Assembly: GCF_900188335.1 (NCBI RefSeq)
Contig: NZ_FZOY01000007.1
Span: 234,898 to 298,897 of the forward strand
DNA: 64,000 nucleotides
Origin: Tropicimonas sediminicola
GTDB taxonomy: Bacteria; Pseudomonadota; Alphaproteobacteria; Rhodobacterales; Rhodobacteraceae
Direction of reading: 5' to 3'
The notes under the pieces were generated by a model. It was given only the letters and a program-made list of their open reading frames with translations, had not been told where the DNA came from and did not search any database. A program made the position numbers and the translations under genes. Below are positions 56,340-64,000 of this stretch, piece by piece (position 1 is the stretch's first letter; every line of letters begins with the position of its first letter).

Positions 56340-57349
56340 TGCAGATGTCGATGGTCGAGGCGGTGCGCAACGGGCTCGACGTGATGATGACCCGCGACCC
56401 GCGTGTGATCGTCTTTGGCGAGGATGTCGGTTACTTCGGCGGGGTCTTCCGCTGCACGCAGGGGCTGCAGCAGAAACACGGCAAGCTGCGTTGCTTCGAT
56501 ACGCCGATCAGCGAGAGCGGCATCGTCGGCGCGGCGATCGGCATGGCGGCCTACGGGCTGCGTCCCTGCGTCGAGATCCAGTTCGCCGACTACATGTACC
56601 CCGCCTATGACCAGATCACCCAGGAGGCGAGCCGCATCCGCTACCGCTCCAACGGCGACTTCACCTGCCCGCTGGTGATCCGGATGCCCACCGGAGGCGG
56701 CATCTTTGGCGGCGAGACCCACAGTCAGAGCCCTGAGGCGCTGTTCACCCATGTATCGGGCCTCAAGACGGTGATCCCCTCGAACCCGCAGGATGCCAAG
56801 GGCCTGCTGATCGCCGCCATCGAGGATCCGGACCCGGTGATCGTGCTGGAGCCCAAGCGGCTCTACCACGGCCCGTTCGACGGGCACCACGAGCGCGAGG
56901 CGATGTCCTGGAAGGGACATCCGCTGGGCGAGGTGCCGGAAGGGCACTACCACGTCCCGCTCGGACACGCGGCGATCCGGCGTGAGGGAGGCGACCTGAC
57001 GATCCTGACCTACGGCACGATGGTTCACGTCGCGCTGGCGGCAGTGGAGGAACAGGGGATCGATGCCGAGGTCATCGACCTGCGCAGCCTGATCCCGCTC
57101 GACCTCGAGACGATCGAGGCCTCGGTACGCAAGACCGGGCGCTGCGTCGTTGCCCACGAGGCGACCCTGACCAGCGGCTTCGGCGCGGAGCTGGCCGCGC
57201 GGGTGCAGGAGACCTGCTTCTACCACCTCGAAGCGCCGGTCGGCCGGGTCGCGGGCTGGGACGTGCCCTACCCCCATGCGCAGGAATGGTTCTACTTCCC
57301 CGGACCGGAACGCGTCGGCCGGGCGCTGCGCGAAGCGATGGAGGCCTGA
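56330..57349 (+). CDS. bkdA2: branched-chain 2-oxoacid dehydrogenase E1 beta
   Basis: This 339-residue transketolase-like E1 beta has FGEDVGYFGGVFRCT and the FADYMYPAYDQITQEASRIRYRS-type region of BCKDH beta chains. The ATG at 56330 lies inside the E1 alpha end, with AAGGAGG in that gene's tail as its ribosome site. It forms the alpha2beta2 E1 with the upstream gene. E2 follows after one base. Confidence 0.94.
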   Translation: MAVMQMSMVEAVRNGLDVMMTRDPRVIVFGEDVGYFGGVFRCTQGLQQKHGKLRCFDTPISESGIVGAAIGMAAYGLRPCVEIQFADYMYPAYDQITQEASRIRYRSNGDFTCPLVIRMPTGGGIFGGETHSQSPEALFTHVSGLKTVIPSNPQDAKGLLIAAIEDPDPVIVLEPKRLYHGPFDGHHEREAMSWKGHPLGEVPEGHYHVPLGHAAIRREGGDLTILTYGTMVHVALAAVEEQGIDAEVIDLRSLIPLDLETIEASVRKTGRCVVAHEATLTSGFGAELAARVQETCFYHLEAPVGRVAGWDVPYPHAQEWFYFPGPERVGRALREAMEA

Positions 57350-57350
57350 G

Positions 57351-58532
57351 ATGCCGGAAATCACCATCAAGCTGCCCGACATCGGCGAGGGCATCGCGGA
57401 GGCCGAGATCTCGGAATGGATGGTCGAGGTCGGCGAATGGGTGCGCGAGGACGAGCCGCTCGGCGTGGTTCTGACCGACAAGGCGGCGGTCGAGATCCCC
57501 GCGAGCGCCTCGGGCCAGCTCGTCTGGCGGGCCGGCGAACCGGGCGACAGGCTCGCCGTCGGCGCGCCGCTGGTGCGGCTCAACGTTGCAGAGGATGGCG
57601 AGAACGCGCCCGAGCCCCCCGCCGAGCCAACCGAAGCGGCCGCCAGCCCCACCCCGCCGCCGGACAAAATCCCCCGGCCAACCGAACGCACCCTCGCTGC
57701 CCCGGCCGTGCGGCAGCGCGCGAGAGACCTCGGGCTGGATCTCTCGGAGGTCGCGGGAACCGGGCCCGAGGGCCGCGTCACTCATGCCGACCTCGACCGC
57801 CGCCTGGCCGGCACGCCCCGCGGCGCGCCCGCGCGCGATGGCGTGACGGAAACCAGGGTCATCGGCCTGCGCCGGCAGATCGCCGAGCAGATGGCCCGCG
57901 CCCATGAGCGGATTCCCCAGATCACCATCGTCGAGGAGGTCGACGTGACCGAGCTGGAACGGCTGCGTGGTCAGTTGAACGCCGACCGCTCCGAAACGCA
58001 GCCGCGGCTCACCCTGCTGCCCTTCCTGATCCGCGGCATGATCGTGGCGCGGGCGGAAGCGCCCGAGGTCAACGCCCGCTATGATGACGAGGCAGGCGTG
58101 CTGCACCAACACGACGCCGTACATGTCGGCATCGCGACCCAGACCGAGCGCGGACTGCTCGTACCGGTCCTGCGCCATGCTGAGGCGCAGACGGTCTGGG
58201 AGCTCGCCGCCGGCATTACCCGGCTTGCCGATGCGGGGCGGGACGGCTCGCTGCCGCGCGAGGATCTCTCCGGCAGCACCATCACCCTCACCTCCCTCGG
58301 GCCGCTCGGGGCCCTCGCCACGACCCCGATCATCAATTACCCGGAAGTGGCGATCCTTGGCGTCAACCGAAAGCAGGTCCGCCCGCATTGGGACGGCCGG
58401 AACTTCGTGCCGCGAGAGATGATGAACCTCTCGGCCAGCTTCGATCACCGGATCGTCGACGGCTGGAACGCGGCACGTTTCGTGGCGCGGCTCAAGACGC
58501 TTCTGGAGACCCCCGCCCTGCTGTTCGCATGA
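57351..58532 (+). CDS. bkdB: branched-chain 2-oxoacid dehydrogenase E2 (dihydrolipoyl acyltransferase)
   Basis: This 393-residue E2 has one lipoyl domain (about 1-80) with the lipoylated Lys in LTDKAAVEIPA. A Pro/Ala linker, a peripheral subunit-binding domain (about 118-150, APAVRQRARDLGLDL) and a catalytic domain follow, ending with the active-site SFDHRIVDGWNAARFV. It moves the branched acyl group to CoA. No E3 (lipoamide dehydrogenase) gene follows in the window. Confidence 0.95.
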   Translation: MPEITIKLPDIGEGIAEAEISEWMVEVGEWVREDEPLGVVLTDKAAVEIPASASGQLVWRAGEPGDRLAVGAPLVRLNVAEDGENAPEPPAEPTEAAASPTPPPDKIPRPTERTLAAPAVRQRARDLGLDLSEVAGTGPEGRVTHADLDRRLAGTPRGAPARDGVTETRVIGLRRQIAEQMARAHERIPQITIVEEVDVTELERLRGQLNADRSETQPRLTLLPFLIRGMIVARAEAPEVNARYDDEAGVLHQHDAVHVGIATQTERGLLVPVLRHAEAQTVWELAAGITRLADAGRDGSLPREDLSGSTITLTSLGPLGALATTPIINYPEVAILGVNRKQVRPHWDGRNFVPREMMNLSASFDHRIVDGWNAARFVARLKTLLETPALLFA

Positions 58533-58634
58533 CAGGGGCCGCTGTCAGGGATACCGTGCCGACCCCGACCTTCGCGTTTTCGGGAGGATCGGTACGCCGC
58601 CGCGCCATGCGGGGGACTCAGGAACCGCTCACCT

Positions 58635-59276
58635 TCACTCGACCTCGTACCGACACAGGATGGTGTTGCTCTGCTCAAGATCCGGCCCCCAGATCAGCGC
58701 CGCCTCTTCCGCCCAGTCGATCTGGTCGTAGCCTCCCCTGGGGCTCACCTCCTGCTCGGAATAGACCTCCGCCATCGGCCAGCCGGAGGCGTCGAAGCCG
58801 GACTCGTCCCATCCCTCGGGCTCCTTCGAGATGTCGAAACCGCAGGCCCCGACGCCCGCCGCCGGATCGACCACCGTCTCACAGGACTTGTCCAGCGGCG
58901 CCATGTGGATCGTCAGGCACCGCCAGCTGTCATCGCTCACGGCAACGATCTCGCCCGAGCTGTCCCTGATCTGAACGATCACACCCCCGTCCCCCATCTG
59001 CTGGCGCGGCGTTCCGATGTATTCGAGGCCAGTGTCGTTCTCGCGAAAATCCTTTGCGACCAGCCCGATCACGAAAGGCGGATTCGCAACGAACGCGAAG
59101 CTCTCGGCGTTGAAGGATCGCTCCGTCGTGATCGGCACGCTGTCCTCCGCAACCTGCGCGCCATCAATCCGCATCTCGAACCAGTTGTCCGCCCAGACAT
59201 CGGCGGAAAAGGTCTCCGCGCTCAGTGTCGTCGCGGAAAAGGAAACGAACATCAAAGCGGAGATCGAACGTATCAT
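58635..59276 (-). CDS. secreted hypothetical protein
   Basis: This 213-residue protein starts at the ATG at 59276, with AAGGA upstream. Residues 1-18 form a signal peptide (MIRSISALMFVSFSATTLSA). The mature part is acidic with several cysteines and a repeated WxDxW/FxMRxDG pattern. It resembles a beta-sandwich carbohydrate- or ligand-binding domain, but I recognise no family. It begins the gene-sparse right part of the window. Confidence 0.65.
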   Translation of the reverse strand: MIRSISALMFVSFSATTLSAETFSADVWADNWFEMRIDGAQVAEDSVPITTERSFNAESFAFVANPPFVIGLVAKDFRENDTGLEYIGTPRQQMGDGGVIVQIRDSSGEIVAVSDDSWRCLTIHMAPLDKSCETVVDPAAGVGACGFDISKEPEGWDESGFDASGWPMAEVYSEQEVSPRGGYDQIDWAEEAALIWGPDLEQSNTILCRYEVE

Positions 59277-59955
59277 TGGGAGGTCCTTGCTGTTGCGCTG
59301 ACCGTTCAACGGGCAACCTTGGAACATCCGTCGGTCCCCGAATGGTTTTTCTGCGTCCGCAACGAGGGTGCGGCACTCCATGTTCCCCTGACCACGTCAC
59401 CAGACGGATCCGGCTCCACCGTTGGCGCATAAACGGCCAAGGCATCATCAAGATGAAGGAGAGAACTGCGCGCTCCCAATGGTCCAAGATATTTTGGCCA
59501 GACTTTGCGAAGATGTACCGCCAATGTGCCGTCTCCTACCAAGAGCGAAGAGAACCCGGCCCGCACTCCCGGCGACGGCTTCCCTGCCTGGCCCGGCCGC
59601 ATCGCAGGCCGTGGCCATGGAGAACAAGTCTGCAACAGCTCTCTCGACAAGCATTTCATCGAGATCCGGGAACGCTCAAAGCCCGGCCAAGGGCCGGGCT
59701 TCGAATATCACGAACGTTCGCGAAATTTGGTTGCGGGGGCTGGATTTGGCCTTTGCCGAACATCCGGCACGCTCACTATCTAGCATTGGTCTAAACAGTT
59801 AAGTCATTCGTTTCCGAGAGGACCGCAGACTGCGCAGTGCTGCCGTTGGTCGGTTTCGGGCAAAGGTCCGGTGTGCGGGAAAGAGCGCGAATTCACACTC
59901 TGCCGGTGCAGGTCTTGACCCGCATTTCCGGAGCCGCATGCGCCCGCCTCCGGCG
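59277..59955. other. gene-poor region
   Basis: This 679-base stretch has several overlapping open frames but none with family features or consistent codon use. A strong hairpin, AAGCCCGGCC (59679-59688) with GGCCGGGCTT (59692-59701), has no T-run. No transfer RNA is seen. It may be remnant or non-coding DNA at the island edge. Confidence 0.5.
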
Positions 59956-60585
59956 CTAGGCTGGTTCTCCTCCCCTGCGCAGGCTATCTAGTCGGGCGTT
60001 GGTTTCCATGAAATCGTCGGCTTCGTTCGAACGGGGGAACGGTTCGTCCGGCACGTCGCAGCCAAGGAAATCACACAGGCGGGTCCATCCCTCGCCGAGT
60101 TCGTATGTCAGAAGTCTGTCGGCCCCGAACGCGGCCTGCACCTCCGCGGTATTGCGTTCGTAGGCCGCGATCATGTGATCCTTGTCCGTGATGTTGCCTT
60201 TGAAAACGCCGTCACGAATCAGCGGAATGGCGACGGGGTTCGGATCGGGTTTTTCACGCAGAACGCGCAGGATCGTCTTCTGCATGCTGGCATACCAGGA
60301 TTCGGCGCTGCGAACCGTCAGCAGGACTTTCGCCTGCTGATAGTGCATGGCAATCTCGCGCCAGAACCGCGCGGCAGGCCAATCGACCGTCGCACGATAA
60401 CCTGCGAAGGCTTCGTCCCAGTTCGGAAGTCGGCCAGACGCGGCATCGCACCACAGGTCGATGCGGTCGCGGCTGATAACTTCGCGCATGTGATAGCAAG
60501 GTCCGAACCCTAGCTTCTCGAGCGCCAGTTTCATGGATTCCGTACCCGTGCGTCCGAAACCGGCACCGATGACCTCTAGGCTCAT
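59956..60585 (-). CDS. sulfotransferase family protein (Sulfotransferase_4 type)
   Basis: This 209-residue P-loop protein begins MSLEVIGAGFGRTGTESMKLALEKLG, where GAGFGRTGT is the 5'-phosphosulfate-binding loop. VLLTVRSAESWYASM holds the 3'-phosphate-binding Arg/Ser. Sulfotransferase_4 members usually act on unknown acceptors; the residues needed to bind PAPS appear present. It stands alone in the accessory part. Confidence 0.82.
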   Translation of the reverse strand: MSLEVIGAGFGRTGTESMKLALEKLGFGPCYHMREVISRDRIDLWCDAASGRLPNWDEAFAGYRATVDWPAARFWREIAMHYQQAKVLLTVRSAESWYASMQKTILRVLREKPDPNPVAIPLIRDGVFKGNITDKDHMIAAYERNTAEVQAAFGADRLLTYELGEGWTRLCDFLGCDVPDEPFPRSNEADDFMETNARLDSLRRGGEPA

Positions 60586-60907
60586 TCAGGTCCCTCCCCC
60601 GATGGCTCGAATCGAGTAGATCACAGCGCGGTCTGAATTGCCAAGATCCGGTTCGACGTCGCGTTTCTTGGCCCCCCGGTCCCTCCGACATGCGAGGGAG
60701 TTTCGCCCCCCCAGCGATCTCTTTGATGTGTTGGATATGACCTGCCGGCGGCCGGTGAACGCAAAGTCTCATTCCTGCGCAAAGCTGCCGGTCATTTTAT
60801 TTGGTCACTTCGCCCTTGCAGCTTACTGTCAAAACCGGAAGCAGCCGTTCGTGAAAGGAACGGCGAAGGGGTAGTACGAGCCCGAAGCGACTGATGCGGC
60901 GGCGCAG
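60586..60907. other. gene-poor region with a hairpin
   Basis: This 322-base gap has no supported gene. GCCGTTC (60844-60850) and GAACGGC (60858-60864) form a 7-bp hairpin 44 bases past the DUF2267 stop on the minus strand and may be its terminator. The rest shows only short open frames. Confidence 0.5.
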
Positions 60908-61366
60908 CTAGATGATCCTCTGTTCAAGTTCCGCCGGGTCATCAGTATCGACGTGCCAGAATGCGGCTGCGCCTTCGGGCATCTCTTGTAGCACGCGCTC
61001 GAAGTCTCTCTTGTTAGTGCAGCGCCGTATCGCCCAAGCCGTCGCTTCAATCGCATTATCCGGCGTCAAGTTGTGATTTCGGCGAACCTGCTTTACTTCG
61101 GCAACCATTTTGGACCGCTCGGAGAAAGGAACAGGAGGTTCTGTAACATCCCAGCCATTCACGAAAATTGCACGAAGCACACTTGGAAGAACCGCTGCAA
61201 AGTCCAAGCCCTGTTGTGCGGTCAAGCGGCGGCGAAAAACCAGAAACACTGCGTCAACAGCAGTATAGGCCATGTTGTCCGACTCGAGACACATGCGCTC
61301 CTTTGCATCGTCCAAAAACGCCTGCCATTCCTTTGAGGCGTGTCTGTATGTCCACGGCATTGGCAT
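60908..61366 (-). CDS. DUF2267 family protein
   Basis: This 152-residue protein matches DUF2267: WTYRHASKEWQAFLDDAKERMCLESDNMAYTAVDAVFLVFRRRLTAQQGLDFAAVLPSVLRAIFV-type sequence, mostly helical. These proteins are common in Rhodobacteraceae but have no assigned function. The start may be at 61366 or at the second Met at 61360. No strong ribosome site is visible. Confidence 0.82.
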   Translation of the reverse strand: MPMPWTYRHASKEWQAFLDDAKERMCLESDNMAYTAVDAVFLVFRRRLTAQQGLDFAAVLPSVLRAIFVNGWDVTEPPVPFSERSKMVAEVKQVRRNHNLTPDNAIEATAWAIRRCTNKRDFERVLQEMPEGAAAFWHVDTDDPAELEQRII

Positions 61367-61729
61367 GTGCGGTTTCGATCCTGAGTGATTTCTTTGCCAA
61401 ATAGCCTACAAACGTTGGATTTATACCGATGATAAGTGAACGGCAACTTCGTCCCGCTGACTGGTCCTTGATGTGAGACGCCGCGAACGTCCGCTCTAAC
61501 TGCATTTGGAAATCGTCGAGTGAGCACATCAGGGAACGCTGCAGACGCGGCGAAGGTCCGGTAGGTCGGCATTCTACCCACTCAGTCGACCTCCGGTTGA
61601 GAACTCGACCGGGCGACGATTAGAGGTCCGGAGACTGTGCATTGCCGACACAAGCATCAGCCGCGACTCCGGGTTGATCAGGTTTGGGGCGATAGGGGAT
61701 TGGTTGCGATCAATTGATACTAGCCGGCC
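61367..61729. other. gene-poor region holding the first copy of an imperfect repeat
   Basis: This 363-base gap has no gene I can support. The segment 61466-61496 matches 63401-63431 with 3 mismatches in 31 bases. An ATCAATTGAT palindrome lies near 61709-61718. The region may be mosaic integrated DNA. Confidence 0.5.
61466..61496. repeat. imperfect 31-bp direct repeat, copy 1
   Basis: The core CGCCGCGAACGTCCG is shared exactly with copy 2 at 63401-63431, preceded by CCTTG-TGTGAG in both. The copies are 1,935 bases apart and bracket a block of small envelope-protein genes. Confidence 0.65.
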
Positions 61730-61906
61730 CTATGGCCAAAGCAGATTGAGGATAAACATCACCACTGCGATGGCAAAGAACAACGGCCAGCTCCAACGCG
61801 GACCGCCGTCCCTGTGAGGTGTGTAGAGGCCAGATTTCTGCATGCCGATGATCACGGCAAATATCAGAACGCCGGATACCAACGCGTGTGCCAAGTCGAA
61901 TGTCAT
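61730..61906 (-). CDS. 58-residue small membrane protein
   Basis: Read from the ATG at 61906, preceded by AAGGA seven bases away, the product is MTFDLAHALVSGVLIFAVII through to ...FILNLLWP. Two hydrophobic helices (about 6-20 and 41-57) flank a charged loop (HRDGGPRWSW). It forms a likely pair with the small membrane protein 15 bases upstream. The function is unknown. Confidence 0.7.
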   Translation of the reverse strand: MTFDLAHALVSGVLIFAVIIGMQKSGLYTPHRDGGPRWSWPLFFAIAVVMFILNLLWP

Positions 61907-61921
61907 TATGTTTCCTTGGAG

Positions 61922-62191
61922 TTAAGGGCCACGGCGTCGCCTGACAGCAAGATGGCGGCAAATGATCCCCAGTATGGTGAGGTTGACGAGTGGCACCAAG
62001 GCCGCTGCAAAAGGCAAAACCGATTCAGGCAGCCCGTCCAACCAGAGCGACCACGGCAATCCGAGGGGCATCAGGAAGACACCCGCCAGCGGATCGCGCT
62101 CCTGACCGAAGAGCCCGAAGGTTCCGATCAGGAGCAACGCAAGCGCGACAAGGTACAAGGCCGCGAAGGCACGTGTTCCCCACTTACACAT
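61922..62191 (-). CDS. 89-residue small membrane protein
   Basis: This product has three hydrophobic segments: ALYLVALALLLIGTFGLFG, a central LPLGLPWSLWL and FAAALVPLVNLTILGIICR, then a basic tail. A conserved-looking GLFGQERDPLAGVFLMPLGLPW motif resembles hypothetical proteins I recall in Rhodobacteraceae. It starts at 62191 (a GTG one codon earlier is possible) and likely shares a transcript with the next small gene. Confidence 0.68.
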   Translation of the reverse strand: MCKWGTRAFAALYLVALALLLIGTFGLFGQERDPLAGVFLMPLGLPWSLWLDGLPESVLPFAAALVPLVNLTILGIICRHLAVRRRRGP

Positions 62192-62283
62192 CACGCGCCC
62201 GCATTATGGTACGTGCAGCATGTCGCGGCGGGACTGTTGCCGGCCGCAGGTCGTGCGGGCAGCCCTGCTGCGCCCCATGGGCG

Positions 62284-62448
62284 TTAATTGCATGCAGGGT
62301 AGTTGGCACGGTCGGCCTCGGTGACGTCAACCGGGCATTCAGTAGCGCGATTTGCCTCGGAAATATCTGCTTCCGTTGTGTAAGCTTCCTCCTGGACACA
62401 CCCAGCCAAGGCGATCGTCGCAAGCGCGAGGGCAATATAGGTTTTCAT
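62284..62448 (-). CDS. 54-residue small lipoprotein
   Basis: The gene starts at the ATG at 62448, with AAGGA eight bases upstream. The product begins MKTYIALALATIALAGCVQE, a lipoprotein signal with the lipobox LAGC (Cys17). The mature part has only 38 residues, with repeated EADIS/EANRAT/EADRANYPAC segments. Function is unknown. Confidence 0.72.
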   Translation of the reverse strand: MKTYIALALATIALAGCVQEEAYTTEADISEANRATECPVDVTEADRANYPACN

Positions 62449-62517
62449 GCGTTTTCCTTCTTCATTTCGTTTGACGCCGAAAGCAGGAAAGCTTTCACGT
62501 CGTTCCCGGTCGTGGAA

Positions 62518-63153
62518 TTATTCGATTCCGAAGATCACGTTGTAGGATTGGGCGCCGTTCGCCGTGTTGTAGACCTCCACCACATGGTCGCCCGATTGCC
62601 AGAGTTGTCCTCGGTACTCCTGCGATGCACTCATCTCGTCCAGCAAGACCGAACCATCCGGGTTGTAGATCACATAGGTCATGCCGGGTCCGTTGGCCGC
62701 GACCCGCACGTACAGAAATTGGCCGTCTTTCGCTCCTAGGACGTAGCGGCGGCTTTCCTGCGGAAGCAGCGAGCCCGTCAGTTCCGCGCCCGAGGTTCCG
62801 GCTGTAAAGGCTACACGCTCGGTCCCCGACCCGGAGGAGCCCGAAGCACCGGCCATGGCCCCATTGCCATCGTCAGCGGCTTCGGCAACGGAGAGATCGG
62901 CAACAACGCCATCGTTCGAAACAAGGCATCGCCAGACCGTGTTTCCACTGTCGCGGAACATCACGAGAGAGTTGGCTTCTGAATATTCCGATGAGAGCAC
63001 CGTTCCGCTCTGACCGTCAGGTCCCCCAACGGTCCGGATTTGGTCGATGCAGCCATCGATAGCGTCCTGTCCCACGTTTGCGATTGCAGGTGTAGCTAGC
63101 GACTGAATGAGAGCCGCAGCTAACGCAGCTCCAACGAATTTCATTAAGATCAT
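62518..63153 (-). CDS. secreted two-domain protein (possible lysozyme-inhibitor-like C-terminus)
   Basis: This 211-residue protein has a signal peptide (about 1-25, ending AIA). The first domain (about 26-85) has two cysteines and GTVLSSEYSEANSLVMFRDSG. A Gly/Ser/Ala linker (about 95-112) leads to a C-terminal beta domain (about 113-211) with GSLLPQESRRYVLGAKDGQFLYVRV and VVEVYNTANGAQSYNVIFGIE. That domain looks like PliG/PliI-type lysozyme inhibitors or other secreted beta-sandwich domains, from memory. Start ATG 63153 has GAGG nearby. Confidence 0.7.
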   Translation of the reverse strand: MILMKFVGAALAAALIQSLATPAIANVGQDAIDGCIDQIRTVGGPDGQSGTVLSSEYSEANSLVMFRDSGNTVWRCLVSNDGVVADLSVAEAADDGNGAMAGASGSSGSGTERVAFTAGTSGAELTGSLLPQESRRYVLGAKDGQFLYVRVAANGPGMTYVIYNPDGSVLLDEMSASQEYRGQLWQSGDHVVEVYNTANGAQSYNVIFGIE

Positions 63154-63565
63154 GTAACCTCACTTAGCATCACTGAATTTCTCGACCTCGACACAGATAA
63201 TCACGTTCGACAACCTCTGTTAAGTAGTCCAATCAACGAGAGTATTCGAACTGGAAGTATTGGAATGGCGCCTCTGTCCCTGCGACAGCTCGCCGTGGCC
63301 GCAAACCAGACCACAGAGCAAGACGTACGAGTAGCCGAAACGCGCAGTCAACGAACAGCTGTCCGGGCGTCCCGAACGGCAGCAAAGTCCGCTGTCTTTT
63401 CCTTGGTGTGAGCCGCCGCGAACGTCCGGTCCTCTTCCGAATGGACGGCTGTTGGATGACGGTAGCTGGATTTGCTGCACTGCGGAGAATGACTGCGAAG
63501 TCGGCGAAGCCGACTCATAAATAGGTGTTACATCGTGGGCCGATCGGGTAGATCGGCCCAACTCG
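63154..63565. other. gene-poor region before the integrase, with repeat copy 2
   Basis: This 412-base gap has short open frames only. It contains the second copy of the 31-bp repeat at 63401-63431. No attachment site can be proved from this window alone. Confidence 0.5.
63401..63431. repeat. imperfect 31-bp direct repeat, copy 2
   Basis: This segment matches 61466-61496 at 28 of 31 positions. It lies about 135 bases downstream of the integrase stop on the minus strand. Confidence 0.65.
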
Positions 63566-64000
63566 TCAGATCTCGACGGGCTCGGCAATTGAGAGTGCAT
63601 CTTCCAAATCGACACCGAGATAACGAACTGTGCTGTCCATCTTGGTGTGTCCCAGTAGGAGTTGCACCGCTCTCAGGTTGCCTGTCTTGCGATAGATCTG
63701 CGCAACCTTGGTACGACGCATCGAATGCGTCCCATACGAAGTGGGGTCCAGGCCGATCGACTGAACCCATTCTCGAACCAGGCGCGCATACTGGCGGGTA
63801 GAGATATGCAGCCGCTCATGGAAGCGGCCCGGCCACAGGAACTCCGAACCGCTCATCAAGGGATCCGCGATCCACTGCGAGATCGACCTCCGAGTTCCTT
63901 CCGAGATCTCGAACCGAACCGGCTTGTCGGTCTTGCTTTGGATGACCGAAGCGCGCTCCTTGACCAGCCCGGCAGCGTAGGCATTTGCGACCTTGAGCTT
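63566..64000 (-). CDS. tyrosine recombinase/integrase, C-terminal part, cut by right edge
   Basis: The open frame enters from the window edge (144 residues in view), so any start inside is artificial. It has the phage-integrase catalytic core: HSMRRT with the HxxR pair, LGHTKMDSTVRYLGV with the second His and the nucleophilic Tyr. The N-terminal DNA-binding part and the first catalytic Arg lie beyond 64000. The sequence resembles integrases of Rhodobacteraceae islands and plasmids. It likely moves or once moved the accessory DNA around it. Confidence 0.88.
   Translation of the reverse strand, partial: KLKVANAYAAGLVKERASVIQSKTDKPVRFEISEGTRRSISQWIADPLMSGSEFLWPGRFHERLHISTRQYARLVREWVQSIGLDPTSYGTHSMRRTKVAQIYRKTGNLRAVQLLLGHTKMDSTVRYLGVDLEDALSIAEPVEI

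Noticed and set aside
59679..59701. Strong hairpin considered as part of a transfer RNA or small RNA
   Set aside because: No tRNA arms or conserved loop are present and no T-run follows; left as an unexplained hairpin.
59422..59802. Overlapping plus-strand frames in the gene-poor region
   Set aside because: Three frames are open at once, none with coherent protein features.

Overview
The window looks like chromosomal DNA of a GC-rich alphaproteobacterium of the Rhodobacteraceae (Roseobacter/Rhodobacter group). The reasons are the pccB/pccA arrangement with a ScfR-type regulator (PccR), the choXWV/betIBA choline cluster, a PtsP with an N-terminal GAF domain, many small proteins of families I know from this group, and an intergenic GC-rich palindrome typical of it. 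Gene calls rest on translated sequence and motif recognition; no database search was run.

Layout. 0-6.3 kb, minus strand: propionyl-CoA carboxylase beta (pccB), four small proteins of mostly unknown function, the biotinylated alpha subunit (pccA), and a GT-C-like membrane protein cut by the window edge. 6.4-9.1 kb, plus: a Bcr/CflA-type MFS exporter sits between pccB and its presumed regulator pccR, and perfect TTTGCAAA palindromes flank both regulatory regions. 9.1-16 kb: YdcH-like protein, a CPA-type antiporter, aspartokinase lysC, ptsP, a GNAT enzyme and a flavin reductase. 16-24.8 kb: a decayed membrane-protein gene, a SulP transporter, mtnP, a YmdB-like phosphodiesterase, 5-formyl-THF cyclo-ligase, mgtE and guaD.

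25.1-28.8 kb holds a complete four-gene set for a sodium-translocating methylmalonyl-CoA decarboxylase (mmdA, OadG-like, biotin carrier, OadB-like), preceded by helically phased A-tracts. 28.8-35.5 kb is the choline uptake and glycine betaine synthesis region, with divergent choXWV and betIBA sharing a perfect BetI-like operator. 35.5-38.9 kb is oxyR-katG. 38.9-48.6 kb carries a LysR-controlled oxidoreductase group, an Lrp/ornithine cyclodeaminase pair, a TauE/SafE transporter, a DUF411 protein, a GlxA-type regulator and small envelope proteins. 48.6-58.5 kb has a c-type cytochrome, a Crp/Fnr regulator, chrA, a CoA transferase, a NUDIX protein, a DeoR regulator, and an Lrp regulator divergent from branched-chain 2-oxoacid dehydrogenase genes (E1alpha, E1beta, E2, no E3).

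From about 58.6 kb to the end the character changes: sparse genes, small secreted or membrane proteins, long gene-poor gaps, an imperfect 31-bp repeat pair and a phage-type tyrosine recombinase running off the right edge. This is probably the start of an accessory island.

A metabolic theme links distant parts of the window. Branched-chain amino acid breakdown (bkd) yields propionyl-CoA; PccAB carboxylates it; and the Na+ decarboxylase could run methylmalonyl-CoA back to propionyl-CoA while pumping sodium. PccR would sense the short-chain acyl-CoA pool.
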